This document shows, in pieces, positions 7,526 through 13,462 of a stretch of DNA of 39,250 nucleotides. This stretch comes from a virus. The notes beneath the pieces were generated by a model. The model worked only from the letters and a program-made list of their open reading frames with translations. It ran no database searches and had not been told where the DNA came from. The translations under genes and the position numbers were made by a program. The stretch is from positions 1 through 39,250 of the IMG/VR virus record IMGVR_UViG_3300035034_002256; one strand, given 5' to 3'. The first letter of the stretch is position 1, and the number at the start of each line of letters is the position of its first letter.

Positions 7526-7618
7526 GGTGATTGTAGCTGAATGGTATGTAGTATCTGTAAGAGAACAAGCACTTGGTTGTGACCCAAGAGGATGTCGGTT
7601 CGAGTCCGATCTTTCACC
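7526..7618 (+). tRNA. tRNA-His (GTG) with enlarged D loop
   Basis: Second His tRNA. G(-1) and C73 are present; acceptor GTGATTG/CTTTCAC has two adjacent T-T mismatches. The anticodon stem CTTGG/CCAAG encloses TTGTGAC (GTG). The T arm is canonical (GTCGG, TTCGAGT, CCGAT). The D stem GCT/AGC encloses about 27 nt (7540-7566) instead of the usual 7-11, an insertion of roughly 18 nt. Unusual but with intact His identity elements. Confidence 0.75.
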
Positions 7619-7635
7619 CAAAATATAAATGAAAA

Positions 7636-7851
7636 ATGGAATATTGTTATATATGCTTTAATGGAACAGAAGAAGAAATGGTGTGTGATACATGTGAAGA
7701 ACATTATTGCGAAGATTGTTCGTATATCTTTTCATTACACTACCAATTTCAAAGAAGTAGGTGCTATGAGTGTGCTGATCAGAGTAGAGAATATCCATTG
7801 GATAAAGCTGAAATAAGAGAAAGAAAAATTAATATGTTATTAGAAGTATGA
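7636..7851 (+). CDS. Small RING-like zinc-finger protein, 71 aa
   Basis: Two interleaved zinc sites are suggested by C4-x2-C7, C17-x2-C20, H23, C25-x2-C28, H35 and C43-x2-C46, the spacing of RING, B-box or other treble-clef fingers. The C-terminal 25 residues are charged and helical. It lies between the His tRNAs and leader ORF 2, inside the tRNA transcription unit, and its TGA overlaps the leader ATG as ATGA. Such fingers bind protein or nucleic acid; a role in tRNA handling or in the regulation is only suggested by position. An ORF in another frame (7592-7816) is a shadow. Confidence 0.75.
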   Translation: MEYCYICFNGTEEEMVCDTCEEHYCEDCSYIFSLHYQFQRSRCYECADQSREYPLDKAEIRERKINMLLEV

Positions 7852-7940
7852 GAACAGTAAGTAAAAATATCAAAGGTTTTAAAAAGTTTTTTAAGAAGAA
7901 CTTTATTAGGGAAAATACATCCTGATCGGAAATGATTAAT
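7848..7940 (+). CDS. Attenuator leader peptide 2 (Lys/Phe-rich)
   Basis: A 30-codon ORF starting at the ATGA overlap with the zinc-finger gene. Its core KNIKGFKKFFKKNF carries six Lys (three AAA, three AAG) and four TTT Phe codons; a fifth Phe follows, and there is no His. All tRNAs after the next terminator read Lys or Phe codons, and both Lys codons have a matching anticodon there (TTT, CTT). Directly after the K/F run, TATTAGGG (7904-7911) can pair with the following terminator arm. Interpreted as a regulatory leader; translation is not proven. Confidence 0.6.
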
Positions 7941-7960
7941 AAATGTATAAGCCCTAATAG
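7904..7960 (+). promoter_or_regulatory. Antiterminator pairing of attenuator 2
   Basis: TATTAGGG (7904-7911) is complementary to CCCTAATA (7953-7960), with an extra G-T pair at 7903-7961. The 5' partner lies in leader ORF 2 just after its K/F codons; the 3' partner is the 5' arm of terminator 2. This repeats the arrangement of attenuator 1 with unrelated sequence. Confidence 0.6.
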
Positions 7961-7982
7961 AATATCTGTTAGGGCTTTTTTT
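7950..7982 (+). terminator. Intrinsic terminator 2 before tRNA-Lys
   Basis: Stem 7950-7961 with 7967-7978 (one T-G pair), 5-nt loop and T run 7977-7982. The first Lys tRNA begins 4 nt later, so this terminator also guards tRNA genes. Confidence 0.88.
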
Positions 7983-7986
7983 ATAT

Positions 7987-8060
7987 CCCCTCTTAACTCA
8001 GTTGGCTAGAGTACCGTGCTTTTAACACGGGAGTCGCAAGTTCGAGCCTTGTAGGGGGGA
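7987..8060 (+). tRNA. tRNA-Lys (TTT)
   Basis: Acceptor CCCCTCT/AGGGGGG (one T-G pair), D stem ACTC/GAGT, anticodon stem CCGTG/CACGG enclosing CTTTTAA (anticodon TTT), T arm GCAAG-TTCGAGC-CTTGT, discriminator A. Canonical, no encoded CCA. Confidence 0.92.
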
Positions 8061-8068
8061 CAAAATAT

Positions 8069-8157
8069 GCAGGTGTATCCGTAGTTGGTCGAACGGTCCC
8101 GCCTTTTAAGCGGATGAGTGAAAGCTCCAACGTGGGTTCGAATCCCACCACCTGCAC
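8069..8157 (+). tRNA. Class-II-like tRNA with TTT anticodon
   Basis: Acceptor GCAGGTG/CACCTGC and T arm GTGGG-TTCGAAT-CCCAC are perfect, discriminator A. The D arm (CCG/CGG) and a long variable arm (around 8114-8130, GAG paired with CTC) are typical of Leu, Ser or Tyr tRNAs. The only good anticodon stem is CCGC/GCGG, which puts CTTTTAA in a 7-nt loop and TTT at 34-36, with a C-A mismatch at 27-43. TTT reads Lys codons, a combination not expected for class II. A Leu-type identity with a distorted loop cannot be excluded. Confidence 0.7.
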
Positions 8158-8161
8158 AAAC

Positions 8162-8234
8162 GGTGATATAGCTCAGTTGGTAGAGCAGTGGATTGAAGAT
8201 CCACGTGTCGGGGGTTCAAGTCCCTCTATCACCA
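8162..8234 (+). tRNA. tRNA-Phe (GAA)
   Basis: Acceptor GGTGATA/TATCACC, D stem GCTC/GAGC, anticodon stem GTGGA/TCCAC with TTGAAGA (anticodon GAA), T arm GGGGG-TTCAAGT-CCCTC, discriminator A. Canonical structure. Confidence 0.93.
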
Positions 8235-8242
8235 CAACATAT

Positions 8243-8316
8243 TCCCTCGTAGCTCAGTTGGTTAGAGCTACCGACTTTTAATCGGTAAGTCACAGGTTCG
8301 AGTCCTGTCGGGGGAA
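8243..8316 (+). tRNA. tRNA-Lys (TTT), second copy
   Basis: Acceptor TCCCTCG/CGGGGGA, anticodon stem ACCGA/TCGGT with CTTTTAA (anticodon TTT), T arm ACAGG-TTCGAGT-CCTGT, discriminator A. Its acceptor and T arm resemble the Lys (CTT) gene at 8400, so those two probably arose by duplication; the Lys gene at 7987 is more distant. Confidence 0.93.
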
Positions 8317-8321
8317 CATAT

Positions 8322-8393
8322 GGAAACTTAGCTGAGACGGTTTAGCGGAAGGTTGAAGACCTTCAGAGGTGGGTTCGATCCCCACAGTTTCCA
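8322..8393 (+). tRNA. tRNA-Phe (GAA), divergent second copy
   Basis: Acceptor GGAAACT/AGTTTCC, anticodon stem GAAGG/CCTTC with TTGAAGA (anticodon GAA), T arm GTGGG-TTCGATC-CCCAC, discriminator A. The body is quite unlike the Phe tRNA at 8162; the D stem is essentially GCT/AGC. Confidence 0.9.
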
Positions 8394-8399
8394 CAATAT

Positions 8400-8473
8400 T
8401 CCTTCGTAGCTCAGTTGGCTAGAGTAACTGACTCTTAATCAGTGGGTCACAGGTTCGAGTCCTGTCGGGGGAA
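8400..8473 (+). tRNA. tRNA-Lys (CTT)
   Basis: Acceptor TCCTTCG/CGGGGGA with two T-G pairs, anticodon stem ACTGA/TCAGT with CTCTTAA (anticodon CTT), T arm ACAGG-TTCGAGT-CCTGT, discriminator A. Reads AAG, present in leader ORF 2. Confidence 0.93.
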
Positions 8474-8474
8474 C

Positions 8475-8511
8475 TAATCAGAGGTCGTGGGTTCGAATCC
8501 CACCGCCTGTA
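8475..8511 (+). pseudogene. 3'-half tRNA remnant
   Basis: Begins with TAATCAG, identical to the anticodon-loop/stem sequence of the preceding Lys tRNA (8436-8442), then continues as variable loop, a perfect T arm (GTGGG-TTCGAAT-CCCAC), acceptor half CGCCTGT and A. No matching 5' half exists. The T arm and acceptor resemble the class-II-like tRNA at 8069. Probably left by recombination between tRNA genes. Confidence 0.8.
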
Positions 8512-8565
8512 TTTATATTAAAGGTTGAAATAAAAGATTATAACGTAGATGAAAATTAAATAAGA

Positions 8566-9684
8566 TCAAATAATTATTATACCGTCTCTATTAGGCGAAA
8601 CGCTTAAGATTTTTATTCTCTGATGGAGATTATCTTGTATATAATTAATATATTGTCTAAAGTTAGGATCTTCTAAATCTGCTTTAACCCATGATTTGAA
8701 ATCATAATATTTACCACCACAATAAATTTTAAGTGGGGTTATATTTTCTAGTACATCAGATTTAGTCATAATTAAATCAGTTACTCCATTTAATTCTATA
8801 CTCTCTTTTAATTCATCTAAGTTTAACCAACCACATCTTCTTGGTCTGCCTGTTGTAGCACCAAACTCCCCACCTGCCTTCTGTATTCTTTCGCCAAGTT
8901 GATTTTTTAATTCAGTTTTCATATCACCATTACCAACTCGTGTTAAATATGATTTAAACACACCATATACTTTACCAACACTCTGAGGTGGCATTGCCAA
9001 CCCTACACATGCACCTGAACTTACTGTATTTGATGAAGTAACATATGGATAAGATCCATGATCAATATCTAACATAGTACCTTGTGCGCCCTCTGCTAGT
9101 ATTTCACCTTCTTGGTTTCTTAACCAATTAGACTTAACGATATTTAATGTTTTAAGAAATTCCATACCTACTCTAAAATGTTCGAACTCAAGGAATTCAT
9201 CTTGGTCTTTACCCATTAAATCAACAGGTTCTATATTTAGATCGTTTCCAATAAAATCCACAACTCTATAACCTTCTCGGTATATTTTATCTCGATAACA
9301 AGGTCCGATCCCCTTTGGGGTACTACCTATGGTTGACACATTCTCTTTATCTTCCATAAAATGGAAAGGAGTCACTACGTGTGCGTTTTCTGAAATGAAA
9401 ATTCTCTCTCTTGCGTTGGGTATATGTTCTTCAACTTCTTTTATTTCTTGCATCAATTGAAATGGGTCGATAACCATACCATTACCCAAAAAATTCTTTG
9501 TGTGTTCATGTACTATACCACTTGGTATTAAGTGTAAAACTATTTTTATTCCATTATGATATATCGTATGTCCTGCGTTTGCACCGCCCTGATATCTAGC
9601 AACAATATCATATTTTTTAGACAACATATCTGTTATCTTTCCTTTTCCTTCGTCTCCAAATTGAAGCCCTACTAATACGTCCAT
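8566..9684 (-). CDS. purA: Adenylosuccinate synthetase (PurA-like)
   Basis: Converts IMP, aspartate and GTP to adenylosuccinate, the first step from IMP to AMP. Motifs: GLQFGDEGKGK with the catalytic Asp near the N-terminus, ARYQGGANAGHTI, STPKGIGPCYRDK, LAEGAQGTMLDIDHGSYPYV, VGNGDMKTEL and GATTGRPRRCGWLNL. At about 372 aa it is shorter than bacterial PurA (about 430). The start is set at ATG 9684; a TTG at 9690 is also in frame. The intact GDEGKGK Asp argues against the PurZ enzymes of diaminopurine phages, where that residue is reported replaced; a PurZ0-like activity cannot be excluded. An 80-nt divergent spacer separates it from the next gene. Confidence 0.93.
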   Translation of the reverse strand: MDVLVGLQFGDEGKGKITDMLSKKYDIVARYQGGANAGHTIYHNGIKIVLHLIPSGIVHEHTKNFLGNGMVIDPFQLMQEIKEVEEHIPNARERIFISENAHVVTPFHFMEDKENVSTIGSTPKGIGPCYRDKIYREGYRVVDFIGNDLNIEPVDLMGKDQDEFLEFEHFRVGMEFLKTLNIVKSNWLRNQEGEILAEGAQGTMLDIDHGSYPYVTSSNTVSSGACVGLAMPPQSVGKVYGVFKSYLTRVGNGDMKTELKNQLGERIQKAGGEFGATTGRPRRCGWLNLDELKESIELNGVTDLIMTKSDVLENITPLKIYCGGKYYDFKSWVKADLEDPNFRQYINYIQDNLHQRIKILSVSPNRDGIIII

Positions 9685-9751
9685 AAACAATGATTATTTT
9701 ATTATTCTATTACTTTAGGGCATATATGTTTAAATAAAACTCTCTTATTTT

Positions 9752-9759
9752 AATATATA
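9752..9759 (+). promoter_or_regulatory. AATATATA late-type box
   Basis: Followed by ATAT and the ATG at 9764. Confidence 0.5.
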
Positions 9760-9763
9760 ATAT

Positions 9764-10435
9764 ATGATTAAGAACTTTAAACAATTTATGGAAGCAACTT
9801 CATATCATAAATTAAATGATGATGATGAATATAATATTACGAAGACTATAAGAGATGATGGACATAATTATCAATATTGTGATGGTATATTATACGAACT
9901 TTCGGGGAATGATACGAAGGTTAGTGTAGATGAAGTAGAACAAACAGAAGAAAATATGTTTTATTCAGATCAAATCAAAAGGTATATACAATATTTTAAC
10001 GAAGGTGGTATAACACAAACTTTCCCTGTTCAATCAAGTCCACTAGGCGACTGTACTAATTTAGAAGCTATGTTAGGGTATTTAGATGAACCTGATAATT
10101 TTGATATGGCTTGGGATCTTTTATCTAAATATCACAGGAAGTTATTTGATATGGATAAATTTGATATCGTAAGTGATCCTGATTCATTTGGGTTTAATGA
10201 TGAAATGAAGCTATCACAAATAACTAATATAAAAGATTTAGACGATGCTTATAATGAAGATATAATGGAAGATGAAGACAGAGAAGGTGACTATGATGAA
10301 GAATTGTACTTAGGGTTTAGTACTATATTAGAATATTGGAAAGAAAACAAAGAGTATACACTTACTGATTTTAATCATAGGTTCGCTGCTTTAGTAGAGA
10401 TGGGTAGAAAATATATACTAGTAGAAGAGGTATAA
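9764..10435 (+). CDS. Acidic protein with capsid-targeting-like N-terminus
   Basis: 223 aa, very acidic (Asp/Glu runs around residues 160-185), no recognised fold. It begins MIKNFKQFMEATS, closely resembling the T4 internal-protein capsid-targeting sequence MKTYQEFIAE, where the prohead protease cuts after the Glu. By analogy it may be packaged in the head, trimmed after MKNFKQFME-type residues and injected with DNA. The late-type box 4 nt before its ATG fits a virion protein. The packaging role is an inference from the N-terminal motif only. Confidence 0.7.
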   Translation: MIKNFKQFMEATSYHKLNDDDEYNITKTIRDDGHNYQYCDGILYELSGNDTKVSVDEVEQTEENMFYSDQIKRYIQYFNEGGITQTFPVQSSPLGDCTNLEAMLGYLDEPDNFDMAWDLLSKYHRKLFDMDKFDIVSDPDSFGFNDEMKLSQITNIKDLDDAYNEDIMEDEDREGDYDEELYLGFSTILEYWKENKEYTLTDFNHRFAALVEMGRKYILVEEV

Positions 10436-10467
10436 ATACCAAAAAAAGTAACAAAAAAAAACATTTA

Positions 10468-11655
10468 ATGGAAAGATAGATTAATGATATACTAAGGGAA
10501 CAAAGAGAAAAGAGAGAAGAAGAACAAAAGTTATACGAAGATAAATATACTGAACACCAAAAGTATATAGAGCATATCAAACCTTTAAGACGAATGTATG
10601 AATCTATAGCAGCAGCTTCAACTTCTAACGCAGGTGCAGGTGGTAGTAGAAAAGAATTAGTTTTAGTTGAAGTAGACCAAGCCGCTACTGATACATTTAG
10701 GTATCAACAACCAACAGAATATGATACGATAAACGATTTAATATACTTATCAACCTCTGACACAACTCACAATGATCCATTATATATTACAGAAAGCGAT
10801 GGACAAGGTAAATTTATCAGCTTTTTAGATACTGGCTATATAGTTCCAATAGCATTCCAAACTTCTTATTATAAAGCAAGTACACATAATTTTTATTCTA
10901 TGACCACAGAAGGTATTGTTGAGGTTAATATATCAGTTGATGATTTTGCTAATTCTTCAACATCAGCTACGATAAGCTCATATTTTGAGGATCAGTTATA
11001 TCCCGAAACAGGCATATTTTCAATACTATATGTCGAGGGTGATTTATTATATTGTGTGAAATCTTTAGAAAAAGCAGATATCCCAAACGAGTGGTTAGTT
11101 ATTGACAAATCAACAGGAGATATTATAAGCAGAACAAATACTACATATGTTGGAAACCAAGAGTTTCAAGCACCACGTGGGTATTTTGATCCTAATACTA
11201 ACAAGTATTATTTTATACACTTTGCTAACGAGACATCATATTGGGATATAGGTGATGTGGAAGCTTTTTTCCCACCACCAATTAACCCAACAGGAGTTTT
11301 CACATATAGAGTATTTGATTTTAATACTATGACAGAAACTACATATTCTACATTAGATGTTGGAGTAGCTAAGGAATATTACTTAGGTCGTATAAGAAGA
11401 ATTGTATCCGAAACTACTTGGGAATTATATGCAAATATCGGAACTACATTCGCTTTACTTACAATAGACATAACAACAGGTAAGGTAGTAAAAGAATTAG
11501 TTAGTGATAAAGAGTTTCCTACTAACACATCTAATTTTTCTGCTTATCTCACTACTAATCCAATTATATTCTTTAATGACGTTGGTAGAGGTTCTGAAAT
11601 TAAAGTTATTATGAATCAAACCGATTTCCGTGAATTAGCATTAGTATTAAAATAA
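10468..11655 (+). CDS. Beta-rich probable virion protein; N-terminal region interrupted by TAG
   Basis: The uninterrupted frame from ATG 10594 gives 353 aa, a series of strand-rich segments with Thr/Ser-rich stretches and recurring TYSTLDV- and VIDKSTGDII-like blades, suggesting a beta-propeller or tail-fibre-like protein. The same frame is open back to 10480 and encodes a coiled-coil-like stretch (residues such as REQREKREEEQKLYEDKY), preceded by TAG at 10477-10479 and ATG GAA AGA at 10468. No ATG, GTG or TTG lies between the TAG and 10594. The natural start may thus be 10468, with an amber at codon 4, or 10594. Family unknown. Confidence 0.65.
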
Positions 11656-11676
11656 TATTAACTAAGTTATGTTTTT

Positions 11677-11684
11677 AATATATA
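11677..11684 (+). promoter_or_regulatory. AATATATA late-type box
   Basis: Preceded by a five-T tract, 22 nt before the ATG at 11707, giving a short 5' leader rather than a leaderless start. Confidence 0.5.
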
Positions 11685-11706
11685 AGAAAAATAACCCCTT
11701 AGGATT

Positions 11707-12330
11707 ATGACAATATATGATTTACTAAAAGAATACGGATATGATGCAAATGACTTAAAAGCGAGATTTAAGAATAAGCAAATTGAATTGAATGGCGAAG
11801 TAGCGGATAAAAATGAAAAGATTGGTTTTGTAAAAGAAGTTTTTAGTCAAGGATTTTTTATGGAAAAGCTATATGAATTACCATTTTATCCTGATTTCTC
11901 AGATCAATTAATTTTTATCGGTATTGAAAATTTAATACATGGAGAAAGTAATATCAAAAATGAGATGACTGAATTCTTAAAAGATTATAATATGTTAAAA
12001 GTATCTAAAACTAAAGCTATTTTCTTTAGTACTTTTGATGAAAAACCTGAAGGTGATACAATAAAAATTCAATTCCATGTTGACACTAAAGGTAAGTATG
12101 AGCAAGAGTATGAAATACCTGAGGAAAAGGATGAATCAGAAGTTATCGATAAGCTAAAAGCTGATATCGATAAAGTAGAAAAACAATTATCAAACCCAGG
12201 TTTTGTTAACAACGCACCTAAGTTTAAAGTAGATGCTGCTAAGAACAGATTAGAAACTTTAAAGAAAAAGTTAGCTGATATGGGCGTAAATGAATCTAAA
12301 GGTATTAAGAGATTTAAAGACTTTAACTAA
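11707..12330 (+). CDS. S4-like plus ValRS C-terminal-arm-like protein with C-terminal tag
   Basis: 207 aa in three parts. Residues about 3-38 resemble an S4 RNA-binding domain (LLKEYGYDANDLKARF, then IELNGEVADKNEKI). Residues about 142-192 match the coiled-coil tRNA-binding arm of valyl-tRNA synthetase (Val_tRNA-synt_C), including the signature KQLSNPGFVNNAPKFKV. The last residues VNESKGIKRFKDFN combine a likely prohead-protease site (after Glu196) with a capsid-targeting-like tail almost identical to the N-terminus of the 13434 protein. The middle is unassigned. An RNA- or tRNA-binding, possibly packaged, protein is inferred; it has no synthetase catalytic core. Confidence 0.7.
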   Translation: MTIYDLLKEYGYDANDLKARFKNKQIELNGEVADKNEKIGFVKEVFSQGFFMEKLYELPFYPDFSDQLIFIGIENLIHGESNIKNEMTEFLKDYNMLKVSKTKAIFFSTFDEKPEGDTIKIQFHVDTKGKYEQEYEIPEEKDESEVIDKLKADIDKVEKQLSNPGFVNNAPKFKVDAAKNRLETLKKKLADMGVNESKGIKRFKDFN

Positions 12331-12351
12331 TATACTCAGGAGCATGTTTAT

Positions 12352-12588
12352 TTAACATCTTTCAGCAAATTCTATATTTCCCCCTTCTTCGTTTTCTTTA
12401 TTTAGATTCATACTGATCCACGTATTTTCATCGGGTTCAGATATATCCTTAGTTGTCTGTAATCTATTGTCTGTAATTGTAGGAGCATTAGTCCACGCAA
12501 GTTGTCTTCTAGTCCCTGCTTTGAATGCCTCTCTACATTTAATTTCTAATTCTTCTGAGGTATATACCTTTTTGTTTTTCGAATCCAT
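12352..12588 (-). CDS. Hypothetical protein, 78 aa
   Basis: Small hydrophilic protein with no recognised domain. ATG 12588 is preferred; an in-frame GTG at 12594 would add two residues. TACATTTG (12594-12601) lies 5 nt before this ATG. It converges with the S4/ValRS-arm gene and is divergent from the 12627 gene, sharing a 38-nt spacer. Confidence 0.6.
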   Translation of the reverse strand: MDSKNKKVYTSEELEIKCREAFKAGTRRQLAWTNAPTITDNRLQTTKDISEPDENTWISMNLNKENEEGGNIEFAERC

Positions 12589-12593
12589 AAACA

Positions 12594-12601
12594 CAAATGT
12601 A
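12594..12601 (-). promoter_or_regulatory. TAnnTTTG element 5 nt before a start codon
   Basis: TACATTTG reading leftward, then TGTTT and ATG 12588. No convincing -33 TTG at the expected spacing. Confidence 0.3.
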
Positions 12602-12614
12602 ATAATATTTTATG

Positions 12615-12622
12615 TACTTTTG
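12615..12622 (+). promoter_or_regulatory. TAnnTTTG element 4 nt before a start codon
   Basis: TACTTTTG, then TACT and ATG 12627. It favours that ATG over the earlier one at 12612, which overlaps the element. Confidence 0.3.
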
Positions 12623-12626
12623 TACT

Positions 12627-13085
12627 ATGACAGAAAATCAATTAAAAAATATCTGTAATTTTTCATTCATTTTTTTATCCTTAAATATTTATAAAGAGAG
12701 TGATATTTATATTTTAGGAAAGTGGAAAGCTATAATTGATGATGGGGATAGAATTATTGTTGATGATAAAAATAATCCTATTATATACGAAGAAGATATC
12801 GTTCCCCATTATATGTTCGGATCAGTAGATTTAGATTCGAAATTTATTTCTATTTTCTCTTTATTGTCTGATATAAAAGAGCTATATAGAGATGTCAAAT
12901 TTACTAGAAGACCATTTACATTAGATAACTTATTAGAAATTTATAGAAAATATATTGATATAGAGCTTGTCAATAACCATTATACTGATTTTGTTATTCA
13001 TGCGAATCTATTACAGTCTAGAAATGAGTGGTTAGAATTTCCTATTAATAGTAGAACATATACCTTAGAATTGTTTACTGATTGA
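12627..13085 (+). CDS. Hypothetical protein, 152 aa
   Basis: No recognised domain. An N-terminal hydrophobic stretch (NFSFIFLSLNIY) is followed by an acidic region with strand-like IIVDDKNNPIIYEED and helical segments. A start at 12612 would add five residues (MYFCT) but lies inside the putative promoter element. The 3' end overlaps the converging gene at 13075 by 11 bp. Confidence 0.6.
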   Translation: MTENQLKNICNFSFIFLSLNIYKESDIYILGKWKAIIDDGDRIIVDDKNNPIIYEEDIVPHYMFGSVDLDSKFISIFSLLSDIKELYRDVKFTRRPFTLDNLLEIYRKYIDIELVNNHYTDFVIHANLLQSRNEWLEFPINSRTYTLELFTD

Positions 13086-13434
13086 GAACTTTATTTAAGT
13101 GAGATAACCCGTAATATATCTCGGTTACTCTTACTTTTATAACAGCTTGCCTACCTTGGTTATTGTAATTAGCGTTCTTTTTCTTGATAAGTGCAGTTAA
13201 CCATATGTAATCACCACGACTAATATCTTTAGGTACAGACATATCAAAAGTAACTGCGGACTCATCTATTTCACTTTCTTCTAGGTTTTCTTTCTCACTA
13301 GTAGATGGATCTTCATCTAATACATCAATGATGTGATCGATTTCCCATTCACTAGGATCAAACTTTTCTCCATCTGACTCTTCTTCTGATAAAGAGAGGT
13401 CAAAGTCTTTGAATTTTTTAATATTATCTTTCAT
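13075..13434 (-). CDS. Acidic protein with capsid-targeting-like N-terminus
   Basis: 119 aa, starting MKDNIKKFKDFDLSLSEEE. IKKFKDFD matches the C-terminal IKRFKDFN of the 11707 protein and resembles the T4 capsid-targeting sequence. An acidic linker follows (residues 15-58), then a compact strand-rich domain (about 60-119: VTFDMSVPKDISRGDYIWLT, later AVIKVRVTEIYYG). A TATATATA box lies 4 nt before the ATG. Candidate packaged protein; fold not assigned. Confidence 0.65.
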   Translation of the reverse strand: MKDNIKKFKDFDLSLSEEESDGEKFDPSEWEIDHIIDVLDEDPSTSEKENLEESEIDESAVTFDMSVPKDISRGDYIWLTALIKKKNANYNNQGRQAVIKVRVTEIYYGLSHLNKVLNQ

Positions 13435-13438
13435 ATAG

Positions 13439-13446
13439 TATATATA
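13439..13446 (-). promoter_or_regulatory. TATATATA box (variant of late-type box)
   Basis: Reverse strand, followed by CTAT and the ATG at 13434; differs from AATATATA at the first base only. Confidence 0.45.
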
Positions 13447-13462
13447 AAAGATAGAAGGTCAA

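Noticed and set aside
7387-7704. Reverse-strand ORFs across the His tRNA genes, and forward ORFs at 7413-7628 and 7592-7816
   Set aside because: They run through tRNA genes and the terminator in shadow frames; the peptides have no recognisable features, and the tRNA and zinc-finger assignments explain the DNA.
8566-9684. PurZ of a diaminopurine (Z) genome
   Set aside because: The catalytic Asp of PurA (GDEGKGK) is intact, and no DatZ or DpoZ gene is visible here; PurA is the simpler call.
10477-10479. Genome-wide reassignment of TAG to an amino acid
   Set aside because: TAG ends the PRPP synthetase gene, directly followed by TAA, and the 38206 gene at sensible positions, and no CTA-anticodon tRNA is present.
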